Shown: piece by piece, positions 1 to 5,823 of the stretch | Layout of the letters: each line of letters begins with the position of its first letter | Position numbering within the stretch: the first letter of the stretch is position 1 | NCBI GenBank assembly: GCA_903918595.1 | Contig: CAIXFB010000338.1 | Location: 1-6,185, forward strand | Reading direction: 5' to 3' | DNA: 6,185 bases | From: an uncultured Actinomycetes bacterium | Lineage (GTDB): Bacteria > Actinomycetota > Actinomycetes > S36-B12 | Program-made: the position numbers and the translations under genes | The notes under the pieces: generated by a model | The model's database searches: none | Told to the model about the DNA's origin: nothing | The model's input: only the letters and a program-made list of their open reading frames with translations

Positions 1-320
1 ATCAGCCCAAGCACGGATTGCGGTCGAACTCGCAGCCACGCCATGCTGAGGTAGCCACCAAGGGAGAGTCCGCCTAGGAGATACCGATCAATTCCGCGCG
101 CCGCGATCTCATCGGCCACGATGCGGACAACTTCTTCTAGGTTTGGGGCAGTGGTGAGCAACGCGGACTTGCCAAAGCCCGGCAGGTCAGGCACGAGAGT
201 GCGCAAACCGGCAGCTCGCAGCGCCGCCGCCTGGGCGTCCCACATCGATCCATCACACGGGAAGGCGTGCAACAACACAATGGCAGGGCCATCACCCTCA
301 TCGCGGATATGCAGATCCAT
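1..320 (-). CDS. alpha/beta hydrolase, partial (3' end outside window)
   Basis: About 106 codons of the N-terminal half of an alpha/beta-hydrolase-fold protein are present; the rest lies beyond base 1. Visible motifs are an oxyanion-hole strand ending in LLHAFP with His at residue 18, a PDLPGFGKS turn at about residues 44-52, and the nucleophile elbow G-L-S-L-G at residues 84-88 with Ser86 as the predicted nucleophile. The acid and the histidine of the triad are not in the window. The ATG (320-318) shares one base with the upstream hydrolase stop (TGATG), and GGAG lies 9 bases upstream (330-333), so this is the last visible gene of the nucS operon and is probably translationally coupled. The pattern matches esterases and enol-lactonase-like hydrolases; the substrate cannot be told from the sequence. 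It is not a copy of its upstream neighbour: the elbow and the N-terminus differ. Confidence 0.88.
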   Translation of the reverse strand, partial: MDLHIRDEGDGPAIVLLHAFPCDGSMWDAQAAALRAAGLRTLVPDLPGFGKSALLTTAPNLEEVVRIVADEIAARGIDRYLLGGLSLGGYLSMAWLRVRPQSVLGL

Positions 321-1054
321 CACAGGTCGCTCCATTTCTCCATAGGGCCATCCCACTCCGAAGCCAATGGGTAGGCCGGAGGATTAACGCGCTGCACAAT
401 CTCGTCAAGGACTCGGGTCACAAATTTCTCCCCCACCCACAGGTGACCGGCCTCATCAACGACGACCACATCAATCCCTGGCACTACAGCGAACGCTGCA
501 CGGGCAGGCGCAGGAGGCAAAAAATCATCATGTTCTGGAACAAGGGCCGTTATCTTCCGGGGACTGTTATTCCATTTCTTCAATTCCTCAACCGAGGTGA
601 ATCGCAGGGGCGGTGATAGCAAGATCGCACCCCGCACTGGGTCGATATCTCCGTGCCGGAGCACCACATCGGTGCCAAATGACCATCCCACCAACCACAG
701 ATTGGTGAGGCCGCGGGCAACTGCCCACGCCACCGCAGCCTGGAGATCGAGGCCCTCGCCACGACTCTCGTCAAAGGCGCCATCACTTGTGCCCGCAGCA
801 CTTGTTGTTCCTCGCGTATTGAACCTCAGCACACCAACGTTGGCAAGGGCCGGCAACCGCCACGACATTTTTCGCAGCACATGACTGTCCATCATCCCGC
901 CATGCGTAGGTAGCGGGTGCACGCAAATGATGGTCGCCACCGGAGCGGTATCAAGCGGCAGCGCCAACTCGCCAACGAGGGTGAGCCCATCTGAGGTCAC
1001 AAACTCGATCCGCTCGCGACGTGCTGGGAGCACACTGTTTGCACTGATTTTCAC
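320..1054 (-). CDS. alpha/beta hydrolase, COG2945-like
   Basis: A 244-residue cytoplasmic alpha/beta hydrolase with no signal peptide. The HPLPTHGGMMDSH segment (residues 46-58) followed by LRFNTRG (76-82) is the signature of the COG2945 type of predicted hydrolases (family knowledge). The nucleophile elbow is G-W-S-F-G at 123-127 with Ser125. An acidic pair Asp176/Asp177 follows a strand (PEHDDF), and His204 in EAGHLW completes a plausible triad. I chose the GTG at 1054-1052. It forms a GTGA overlap with the stop of the upstream zinc-binding protein gene and has GAGGA (1063-1067) 8 bases upstream. The ATG at 1102 would add 16 residues, lengthen the overlap to 52 bases and lacks an evident ribosome site. 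The substrate is unknown; esterase or thioesterase activity is possible. It is the fourth gene of the operon, followed by a second hydrolase in TGATG overlap. Confidence 0.9.
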   Translation of the reverse strand: MKISANSVLPARRERIEFVTSDGLTLVGELALPLDTAPVATIICVHPLPTHGGMMDSHVLRKMSWRLPALANVGVLRFNTRGTTSAAGTSDGAFDESRGEGLDLQAAVAWAVARGLTNLWLVGWSFGTDVVLRHGDIDPVRGAILLSPPLRFTSVEELKKWNNSPRKITALVPEHDDFLPPAPARAAFAVVPGIDVVVVDEAGHLWVGEKFVTRVLDEIVQRVNPPAYPLASEWDGPMEKWSDL

Positions 1055-1329
1055 CGCTTTGGTCCTCGACGGCCGCGGGCTGACCAACACGGGGTATGCC
1101 AATGCCTACGTTCCTCAGCCCCGCGAGGGTCATCGGCAAGCCAGGCGACTACGTGCGGGGTGGCCGGTCGGATTTCATGGTCGCACCCGGGGCAGCGATA
1201 GGTTTTCACTGACGCGGAACCAGTGATCCGGCGCACCAACCAATCCCCATCCGCGTGCTCCTCGACCGCCGTATTGCTCACTGGCGCGCCCCGCTCAGGG
1301 GTCGGTTGGCGCCGATTTTTCCTACCCAT
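1051..1329 (-). CDS. small putative zinc-binding protein of actinobacterial type
   Basis: A 92-residue basic protein. The first ~40 residues are rich in Arg and polar residues. A compact cysteine/histidine core follows: CPGC (Cys46, Cys49), His59, then RRHWHTPCW with His76, His78 and Cys81. A C-x2-C ... H-x2-C arrangement suggests a single treble-clef or zinc-ribbon zinc site (inference). The C-terminus is Arg/Gly/Lys rich, consistent with nucleic-acid or ribosome contact but not proof of it. From memory, similar short actinobacterial proteins carry generic labels such as 'ATP/GTP-binding protein'; I see no P-loop here, so I do not adopt that label. The start ATG lies 5 bases after the dehydrogenase stop, with only a weak GGGTGA upstream, so it probably depends on translation of the upstream gene. 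The stop overlaps the next start (GTGA). Real coding is supported by conserved-looking motifs and by its position in the operon. Confidence 0.8.
   Translation of the reverse strand: MGRKNRRQPTPERGAPVSNTAVEEHADGDWLVRRITGSASVKTYRCPGCDHEIRPATPHVVAWLADDPRGAEERRHWHTPCWSARGRRGPKR
1063..1067 (-). promoter_or_regulatory. Shine-Dalgarno GAGGA that fixes the hydrolase start
   Basis: On the minus strand GAGGA stands 8 bases before the GTG at 1054. It lies inside the 3' end of the preceding 92-codon gene. The combination with the GTGA stop/start overlap favours this GTG over the longer ATG at 1102. Confidence 0.7.
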
Positions 1330-1334
1330 TCACG

Positions 1335-3128
1335 TCACCCGTGCGTTCGGAAACCGCGACCACTTTTGCGGCCGAGGAATCCCGCCGTCACGAGGTGCTC
1401 AAGGCCTGGAGCTGGCGCAAATCCTGGTTCCCGAAATTCGCGATACAGGGTTTGCTGAATCGCCAACGTCACGTCAAGACCGACCACATCCATCAGCTCA
1501 AAAGGTCCCATCGGATAGCCGCACCCACGCTTCATCGCGAGATCAATGTCGTCGGGGGTTGCATAGTTCGCCTCAGCCATGCGTGCAGCGTCGTTGAGGT
1601 AGGGAAAGAGCAACGCATTCACGATGAAGCCAGCGCGATCACCGCACTGCACCGCTTGTTTCCCAATGCGCTCAACAACGGCAAGGGCGGTTCTTGTGAC
1701 CTCAGGGTCTGTTGCCACCGTGTGCACAACCTCAACAAGGTTCATGACCGCAGCAGGGTTAAAGAAGTGCAGGCCAACAACATCACCCGGCCGAGATGTG
1801 GCCGCTGCAAGTTCAATCACTGGAAGGCTTGAGGTGGTTGTGGCCAAGATGGCCCCGGGCTTGAGTGCTTGGTCGAGTTCTCTGAACAAGGTCGTCTTCG
1901 CGTCGACGTCTTCAATGACTGCCTCAACCACAAGATCACACGAGCCGAGGTCCAAGATCTCAGTAGAACCACAAATTCGAGCCAGAATCTGCCCACGCTC
2001 AATCTCATCGAGCCGTCCCTTTGCTACGGCTCGATCGAGGGAAGAAGCCACCCGCTGAGTGAGCGCTTCTACTTTTTCAGTGGTGCGGGCATGGACCGCT
2101 ACGGGTAGACCAGCACGAGCGAACACCTCAACGATTCCACTGGCCATCGTCCCTGACCCAACTACACCCACCGAATCAATTGTGCGCACCGAACCACTGT
2201 GCTCAGGTGAAGCACCCTGCGATCCCAAATCAGAAACAATCGATGATGATCCAGGAGCTGCATATGTGTAGAAACCACGTCCGGATTTGCGACCACGCAA
2301 TCCGGCAGAAACCAAGTGCTTCAGAATCGGAGTCGGCGCGTGCAGCCGATCCCGTCCTTCCTTGTACATGGTGTCGAGGATTTCGTAGGCGGTGTCCAAA
2401 CCGATCAAGTCAAGAAGGGCCAATGGTCCCATTGGGAGTCCGCACCCAAGTTTCATCGCCGCGTCGATATCCTCGCGCGAGGCATATTGCTGCTCGTACA
2501 TGCTGGCAGCGTGGTTGAGATAACCGAAAAGCAATGCATTCGCGATGAAGCCTGCTCGGTCCCCCACGACAACTGGTTCCTTGCCCAGCGATTTCGCAAA
2601 TTCCATGACACTCGAAATGACCTCGGCGTCGGATACAACCGTTCGCACAATTTCAACGAAAGCCTGTACCGGCGCTGGATTGAAGAAATGTAGTCCGACC
2701 ACCCGGGAAGGACGACTGGTAGCCACTGAAATATCGGTGACTGAGAGCGACGATGTATTCGTGGCCAAGATTGCACCAGGGCGCGTGATCTCATCGAGTT
2801 GGGCAAACAGTTCACGCTTGAGTTCGATCCGCTCAGGAACAGCTTCGATGACCAAGTCGGCCCGTGCGAGCTCGCTCAGATCAACGCTGAATTGGAGCGC
2901 TTCTAGAATTCCCGCGCGCTGCGCTTCGGAGATTTTCTCCCGCGCGAATGCCCGATCAATCGACTCGCTGATTCGGGTCTCAGCCGCGGCTAGTGCCACA
3001 CCATTTGATTCGATTGCGATGACCTGAAACCCACTCTTGGCAATGGCCTCAGCGATCCCTGCCCCCATGGTCCCCAGACCCACAACGCCCACTATCCCGA
3101 TTGATCCCTGTGCACCCTGTGTGGTCAT
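1335..3128 (-). CDS. tandem two-domain 3-hydroxyacyl-CoA dehydrogenase (3-hydroxybutyryl-CoA dehydrogenase family)
   Basis: A 597-residue protein made of two complete copies of the ~290-residue 3-hydroxyacyl-CoA dehydrogenase unit, which interconverts 3-hydroxyacyl-CoA and 3-ketoacyl-CoA in beta-oxidation or butyryl/PHB metabolism. There is no enoyl-CoA hydratase domain, unlike the large FadB/FadJ. Copy 1 spans about 9-290, a linker of ~25 residues rich in Ser/Gly follows, and copy 2 spans about 317-597. Each has a Rossmann loop (GLGTMG at 17-22; GSGTMA at 324-329) and a TSSL motif (125-128; 432-435). Each also has catalytic His/Glu and the conserved Asn at identical spacing: His147, Glu159, Asn197 and His454, Glu466, Asn504. 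Both end in GRKSGRGF. Both sites therefore look active. The residue ending the second beta strand is Glu40 in copy 1 but Ala347-Arg348 in copy 2, hinting at different cofactors. It starts 20 bases after the nucS stop with GGAA 10 bases upstream of the ATG, so co-transcription with nucS is likely. Confidence 0.93.
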   Translation of the reverse strand: MTTQGAQGSIGIVGVVGLGTMGAGIAEAIAKSGFQVIAIESNGVALAAAETRISESIDRAFAREKISEAQRAGILEALQFSVDLSELARADLVIEAVPERIELKRELFAQLDEITRPGAILATNTSSLSVTDISVATSRPSRVVGLHFFNPAPVQAFVEIVRTVVSDAEVISSVMEFAKSLGKEPVVVGDRAGFIANALLFGYLNHAASMYEQQYASREDIDAAMKLGCGLPMGPLALLDLIGLDTAYEILDTMYKEGRDRLHAPTPILKHLVSAGLRGRKSGRGFYTYAAPGSSSIVSDLGSQGASPEHSGSVRTIDSVGVVGSGTMASGIVEVFARAGLPVAVHARTTEKVEALTQRVASSLDRAVAKGRLDEIERGQILARICGSTEILDLGSCDLVVEAVIEDVDAKTTLFRELDQALKPGAILATTTSSLPVIELAAATSRPGDVVGLHFFNPAAVMNLVEVVHTVATDPEVTRTALAVVERIGKQAVQCGDRAGFIVNALLFPYLNDAARMAEANYATPDDIDLAMKRGCGYPMGPFELMDVVGLDVTLAIQQTLYREFREPGFAPAPGLEHLVTAGFLGRKSGRGFRTHG

Positions 3129-3148
3129 GGCAGCAGTGTTCCAGAAAA

Positions 3149-3823
3149 CTAGAAGAGGCGAAGACTGGGATCGGTTGTTCCCTTGAGTTCCTCATAGTCC
3201 AGTACAAGGCAATCAATACCGCGGTCCGTGGCAAGCACCCGAGCCTGTGGCTTAATCTCCTGGGCAGCAAAGACCCCTCGAACAGGCGAGAGAAGTGGAT
3301 CTCGGTTGAGCAATTCCAGATATCGAGTCAACTGTTCGACCCCATCTATGTCACCGCGACGCTTGATTTCTACGGCTACCGAAGCACCTTGAGCATCGCG
3401 GCAGAGCAGATCCACCGGCCCAATGGCTGTGGGGAATTCCCTTCGCACGAGTGACCACCCATCTCCCAGCACGCCCACATGGGTCGCCAACAGGTGCTGC
3501 AGGTGCGCCTCAACGCCGTCCTTCACCAACCCTGGATCCACACCCAACTCAAACGCCGAATCGTGCAGGATTTCCAGCAGCGTGATGCGTAATTCCTCGC
3601 CGGCCTTGTTGACGACCACCCACATCATCGGCTCATCCGCTTCCGCTGCGATCTCCTTGACTGAACATGGTGGACTCATCCAGTTCAGTGGCTTTCCACC
3701 CTGGTCGCTATGGATGAGCAGGGTTCCGTCAGCCTTCACGAGGATCAGCCTTGTGGCCTCGGGCAAGTGAGCGGAGAGCCTCCCCCGATAATCCACGGTG
3801 CAGCGGGCCAAGACGAGTCGCAT
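3149..3823 (-). CDS. nucS: endonuclease NucS/EndoMS, mismatch-specific
   Basis: A 224-residue NucS, the RecB-like nuclease that cuts both strands at mismatches and provides non-canonical mismatch repair in many Actinobacteria and some Archaea that lack MutS/MutL (established knowledge). The N-terminal DNA-binding/dimerisation domain covers about 1-115, starting MRLVLARCTVDYRGRL and including KPLNWMSPPC at 44-53. The C-terminal nuclease domain has GPVD with Asp138, VEIKRRG with Glu152 and Lys154, and GVEQLTRYLE with Gln164, the expected metal-binding catalytic set. The last four residues, LRLF, match the sliding-clamp binding tail described for actinobacterial NucS. The length is about that of the mycobacterial protein. 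I chose the ATG at 3823-3821 because family members begin at this point; the ATG at 3865 would add 14 unrelated residues across the promoter. It is first in a five-gene minus-strand run. A second, truncated nucS start lies at about 5898. Confidence 0.96.
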   Translation of the reverse strand: MRLVLARCTVDYRGRLSAHLPEATRLILVKADGTLLIHSDQGGKPLNWMSPPCSVKEIAAEADEPMMWVVVNKAGEELRITLLEILHDSAFELGVDPGLVKDGVEAHLQHLLATHVGVLGDGWSLVRREFPTAIGPVDLLCRDAQGASVAVEIKRRGDIDGVEQLTRYLELLNRDPLLSPVRGVFAAQEIKPQARVLATDRGIDCLVLDYEELKGTTDPSLRLF

Positions 3824-3831
3824 AGGCCCTA

Positions 3832-3837
3832 ACGCTA
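3832..3837 (-). promoter_or_regulatory. putative -10 element TAGCGT of nucS
   Basis: TAGCGT fits the actinobacterial TANNNT -10 consensus and ends 8 bases before the nucS ATG. Transcription would start at or within a few bases of the ATG, giving a leaderless or near-leaderless mRNA. There is no good ribosome site upstream (only AGGG very close to the ATG). No convincing -35 was found. The same hexamer stands 7 bases before the start of the second nucS fragment, which supports its being functional. Confidence 0.5.
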
Positions 3838-3842
3838 GTCGA

Positions 3843-3852
3843 CTCACGTGAG
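3843..3852. promoter_or_regulatory. perfect 10-bp palindrome CTCACGTGAG in the nucS promoter region
   Basis: A perfect palindrome with an E-box-like CACGTG core sits directly upstream of the putative nucS -10 element and between nucS and the weak divergent ORF at 3864. Its position suits an operator for a dimeric regulator, but ten bases can occur by chance and no second copy was seen in the window. Confidence 0.3.
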
Positions 3853-3863
3853 AAGGTTCCCGC

Positions 3864-4085
3864 ATGAACTACACACCAATGCAGAACCTCGAGAGCGGCG
3901 AGTTCGCGATCCTGCGGCACCCAAAGGATGAGTGGACACCGCGCATAACCTTCGCGGCTGACCTACAGTCAGTCGTTAGACTGCCTAAGCGAAGCGATGA
4001 GACGCGCCATCGCTACGCGCTACTGCCTGATCTCGCTCACGCACGGATAAGCCGACCTGCGGCCAGCAGGTTGCACCAACGTTAA
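3864..4085 (+). CDS. doubtful small ORF, hypothetical, divergent from nucS
   Basis: A 73-codon frame starting at an ATG with AAGG 7 bases upstream, divergent from nucS. The protein starts MNYTPMQNLESGEFAIL and is unrecognised. The first ~30 codons have G/C-rich third positions typical of coding sequence here; the rest is Arg-rich and does not. After its TAA at 4083-4085 the same frame reads on for ~36 more codons to a TGA at 4194, with G/C-rich third positions, so the whole could be a broken gene. However, the 3' part overlaps a minus-strand frame that looks more like a phage gene remnant. A vague resemblance of residues 14-35 to the end of DUF397 proteins (…SKDPDGP…F) is too weak to name it. 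Confidence 0.25.
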   Translation: MNYTPMQNLESGEFAILRHPKDEWTPRITFAADLQSVVRLPKRSDETRHRYALLPDLAHARISRPAASRLHQR

Positions 4086-4133
4086 GCCGTTCGCATCGAT
4101 GTCTGCCTGCAGCGCGGCGACGATGTCGTGATC
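3969..4133 (-). pseudogene. possible remnant of a P27-type phage small terminase C-terminus
   Basis: The minus-strand frame reads DIVAALQADIDANGLTL, then VQPAGRRSAYPCVSEIRQ, a TAG stop at 4022-4020, then RVAMARLIASLRQSND and TGA at 3971-3969. The order 'dG…G…hPavaeiRqqR…laRlLaaLr' is what I recall of the C-terminal tail of P27-family small terminases and similar phage proteins. The TAG stands where a Gln (CAG) would be expected. No convincing N-terminal part is seen: an in-frame TAG occurs at 4178-4176 and the frame between looks non-coding. If correct, this is a scrap of an old prophage. It might instead be chance, since the match is short and was judged by eye. Confidence 0.3.
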
Positions 4134-4208
4134 GTGCCGAACACCGCAGCGATGGTGGGCGGCGCGCGCTCCTGGCTACTTCACACCGACGGCTGACCGA
4201 GCCACACG

Positions 4209-5390
4209 TCAGCGAATACTGTCTGAACTTCCCGGCAATGGCCTCGTAGCGCCTGCGACCAGGAACCCGATCACGAGTAGCACCAGGGTCACACTGAGTG
4301 AGCGAAGAACGCCAGTGTGCTCTGCGATGAGCCCCACTATCGCGGGGGCTATCAGGAATGCCACATAGCCAATCGAAGCGACAACGCTCACGCGTCCGGC
4401 CGCCTTCGCAGGGTCATCGGCTGCCGCGCTCATGGCAGCCGGGAAACCGAGGCCGGTGCCGAACGCCCAGAGCAGACAACCGACCATCATGACCCACAGC
4501 GAAGGCGCGAGCACCACGAGCAAGACTCCAGCAATGGCAATAAGTATCAGAACTCGCATGGTGCGCACTCGGCCGAAGCGGTTGATGATGTCGGCACCGA
4601 ACCATCTCACGCTAGTGAATCCAATGACGGCGAAGAAGAAAACTACTGATGCCAAAGCAGCCGTGGCGGAGAAGGCATCCACGGAAACGACGCCGGCCCA
4701 TTCATTCACGGTGCCCTCGGAGAATGCCAGTGCGAAAAGAAAAACACCAATCAGCAGAGTGCGCGGTTCCTTCCATGCGGCCAAGGGGTGCCCGCGCTCT
4801 CTCGCGTCATGCTCCTGCGAACCGGCGGGCAGGTAGTAGCGAATTGCCACGAGTGAGAGTACGAGGATGATCGTCGCGATGATTGTCAGGTGAACGGCCA
4901 CCGAGATTGCGAAGATGTTCGCGACAATTCCCAGTAGCGCACCCAAGACTGTTCCGATACTGAATCCCGCATAGAAACGTGGCATCACAGAGCGCCCCAG
5001 GGCCTGCTCGACCACTGCTCCCTCAACATTCATCGCGACATCGCCGGAGCCCGTGCCGATTCCCATGAGTACAAGCCCGATGACCACGACCAGCACCCCA
5101 AAATTCGTGCCGATGCCGGCAAGTGCAATTCCGAAAGCGAAGAGCGTGACGGTGAAGGACATCGTCCTGGCGGCACCAAACCGGTGCACCAGCAGGCCCG
5201 CGGTGGGCAATGCAGTTACGCAGCCGGCGGCGATTGCGAGCAGCACTAAGCCGAGCTGAGCGGGGCTGAGATCCAGCTGCTGCTGAACTTGCGGGATTCG
5301 CGAGGCCCAGCTGGCGAAGCCCAGACCTTGAAGGATGAACACGACCGAGACGGCGCGCTTGGCGACCTCGACCCTCGGCATCCCGTTCAC
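4209..5390 (-). CDS. MFS transporter, YbjJ-like
   Basis: A 393-residue inner-membrane protein with about 12 hydrophobic segments and a central hydrophilic loop around residues 195-215 (YYLPAGSQEHDARERGH), the usual 6+6 layout of the major facilitator superfamily. The N-terminal signature GFASWASRIP (about 24-33), followed by a short helix and LSPAQLGLVLLA, and the GDVAMNVEG motif with MPRFYAGFSIG (about 115-148), match the YbjJ branch of MFS proteins (family knowledge). An MFS motif A-like loop is seen as HRFGAART and again as NRFGRVRT. The substrate is not known; sugar or drug export are only guesses. The start is GTG at 5390-5388; a second possible start is ATG at 5381-5379, three codons downstream. 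Ribosome sites are weak for both. It stands alone on the minus strand, downstream of a strong hairpin and an inverted repeat. Confidence 0.9.
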   Translation of the reverse strand: MNGMPRVEVAKRAVSVVFILQGLGFASWASRIPQVQQQLDLSPAQLGLVLLAIAAGCVTALPTAGLLVHRFGAARTMSFTVTLFAFGIALAGIGTNFGVLVVVIGLVLMGIGTGSGDVAMNVEGAVVEQALGRSVMPRFYAGFSIGTVLGALLGIVANIFAISVAVHLTIIATIILVLSLVAIRYYLPAGSQEHDARERGHPLAAWKEPRTLLIGVFLFALAFSEGTVNEWAGVVSVDAFSATAALASVVFFFAVIGFTSVRWFGADIINRFGRVRTMRVLILIAIAGVLLVVLAPSLWVMMVGCLLWAFGTGLGFPAAMSAAADDPAKAAGRVSVVASIGYVAFLIAPAIVGLIAEHTGVLRSLSVTLVLLVIGFLVAGATRPLPGSSDSIR

Positions 5391-5406
5391 CGGCCCACTC
5401 TGGCAC

Positions 5407-5424
5407 TCGTTCGGAAACGAACGA
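5407..5424. promoter_or_regulatory. 7-bp inverted repeat upstream of the MFS gene, candidate operator
   Basis: TCGTTCG and CGAACGA are perfect inverted arms separated by GAAA (plus strand), 17 bases upstream of the MFS GTG start. The 18-bp site has the size and spacing of an operator for a small dimeric regulator. It overlaps the foot of the terminator hairpin by two bases and partly lies in its T-rich tail, so it could instead be part of the terminator structure. No regulator gene lies next to it in the window. Confidence 0.35.
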
Positions 5425-5452
5425 AGGACACCCCCCTTGGGGGGCGTCCTTC
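5423..5452 (-). terminator. strong hairpin, putative Rho-independent terminator of the mmsA remnant
   Basis: GAAGGAC (5423-5429) pairs with GTCCTTC (5446-5452), and C6 (5431-5436) with G6 (5439-5444). The remaining pair, 5430/5445, is A·C on the plus strand but G·U on the minus strand, so the stem is continuous only in minus-strand RNA. After it the minus strand reads GTTCGTTTC, moderately T-rich; the plus-strand side has no T run. It lies about 15 bases beyond the point where intact methylmalonate-semialdehyde dehydrogenases end, so it is best read as that gene's old terminator. It would also isolate the MFS gene from upstream transcription. Confidence 0.65.
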
Positions 5453-5467
5453 TCGAATTCGCTCTTC

Positions 5468-5821
5468 ACCGTGGGTGGGCAATCCCAGATTGATACCGCC
5501 ATGGCTCTGGTCGAGCCAACGGCTGGTCACGACCCTGCCCCGGGTGAAGAAGTGCACACCCTCGGTGCCGTGAGCATGGGTATCGCCGAACAGCGATGCC
5601 TACCAGCCACCGAAGGATTAGTACGCCATCGGCACCGGGACTGGCACGTTGATGCCGACCATGCCGACCTCGATCTCGTTCTGGAACCGACGTGCTGCTC
5701 CGCCGTCATTGGTGAAGCTGGCGGTGCCGTTGCCGTAGGGGTGATCGTTGATCAACTCCACGCCAGCCTCGTAGCTTGGAACGCGCACGACGCTGAGAAC
5801 CGGTCCGAAGGTCTGCTCCTG
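5468..5821 (-). pseudogene. mmsA: 3' remnant of methylmalonate-semialdehyde dehydrogenase (CoA-acylating), two in-frame stops
   Basis: The frame matches the last ~120 residues of MMSDH, which oxidises methylmalonate or malonate semialdehyde to propionyl- or acetyl-CoA in valine and inositol degradation. It reads TFGPVLSVVRV, then HPYGNGTASFTNDGG, RRFQNEIEVGMVGINV, PVPMAY, a TAA at 5620-5618, SFGGW, a TAG at 5602-5600, then ASLFGDTHAHGTEGV, HFFTRGRVVTSRW and finally INLGLPTHG. The TAA stands where the family has a second Tyr (TAC to TAA) and the TAG where it has Lys (AAG to TAG). The catalytic Cys, the NAD-binding domain and everything upstream are missing. The natural stop also appears lost: the frame runs on through the terminator to a TGA at 5389-5387, overlapping the MFS start. 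The 5' side is joined to a nucS fragment in another frame. The protein-level match is otherwise very good, so the decay seems recent. Confidence 0.85.
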
Positions 5822-5823
5822 AC

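Noticed and set aside
121..345. 74-codon plus-strand open frame at the left edge
   Set aside because: It is antisense to the partial alpha/beta hydrolase, which has a nucleophile elbow and a coupled start.
2545..3027. 160-codon plus-strand open frame
   Set aside because: It lies wholly antisense to the tandem dehydrogenase, whose frame carries clear family motifs. The antisense translation is Ser/Thr/Arg-rich with no recognisable domain. The same holds for the plus-strand frames at 1223-1597, 1341-1832, 1624-2058, 2316-2693, 3101-3454 and 3423-3770.
3824..3865. Longer nucS start at the ATG at 3865
   Set aside because: The extra 14 residues are not part of the family and would translate the TAGCGT element and the palindrome.
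4055..4071. Inverted repeat ACCTGC-N5-GCAGGT
   Set aside because: It has six-base arms inside the possible terminase remnant, with no T run and no gene start close by. It was too weak to call a site.
4432..4836. 134-codon plus-strand open frame
   Set aside because: It is antisense to the MFS transporter and its composition (Lys/Thr/Ser/Arg) is the mirror of hydrophobic codons on the other strand.
5600..5620. Stop-codon recoding (TAA and TAG read through) in the mmsA tail
   Set aside because: Two different stops near each other, a missing N-terminal two-thirds and a lost natural stop all fit a pseudogene better than recoding. The other genes in the window end in ordinary TGA and TAG stops.
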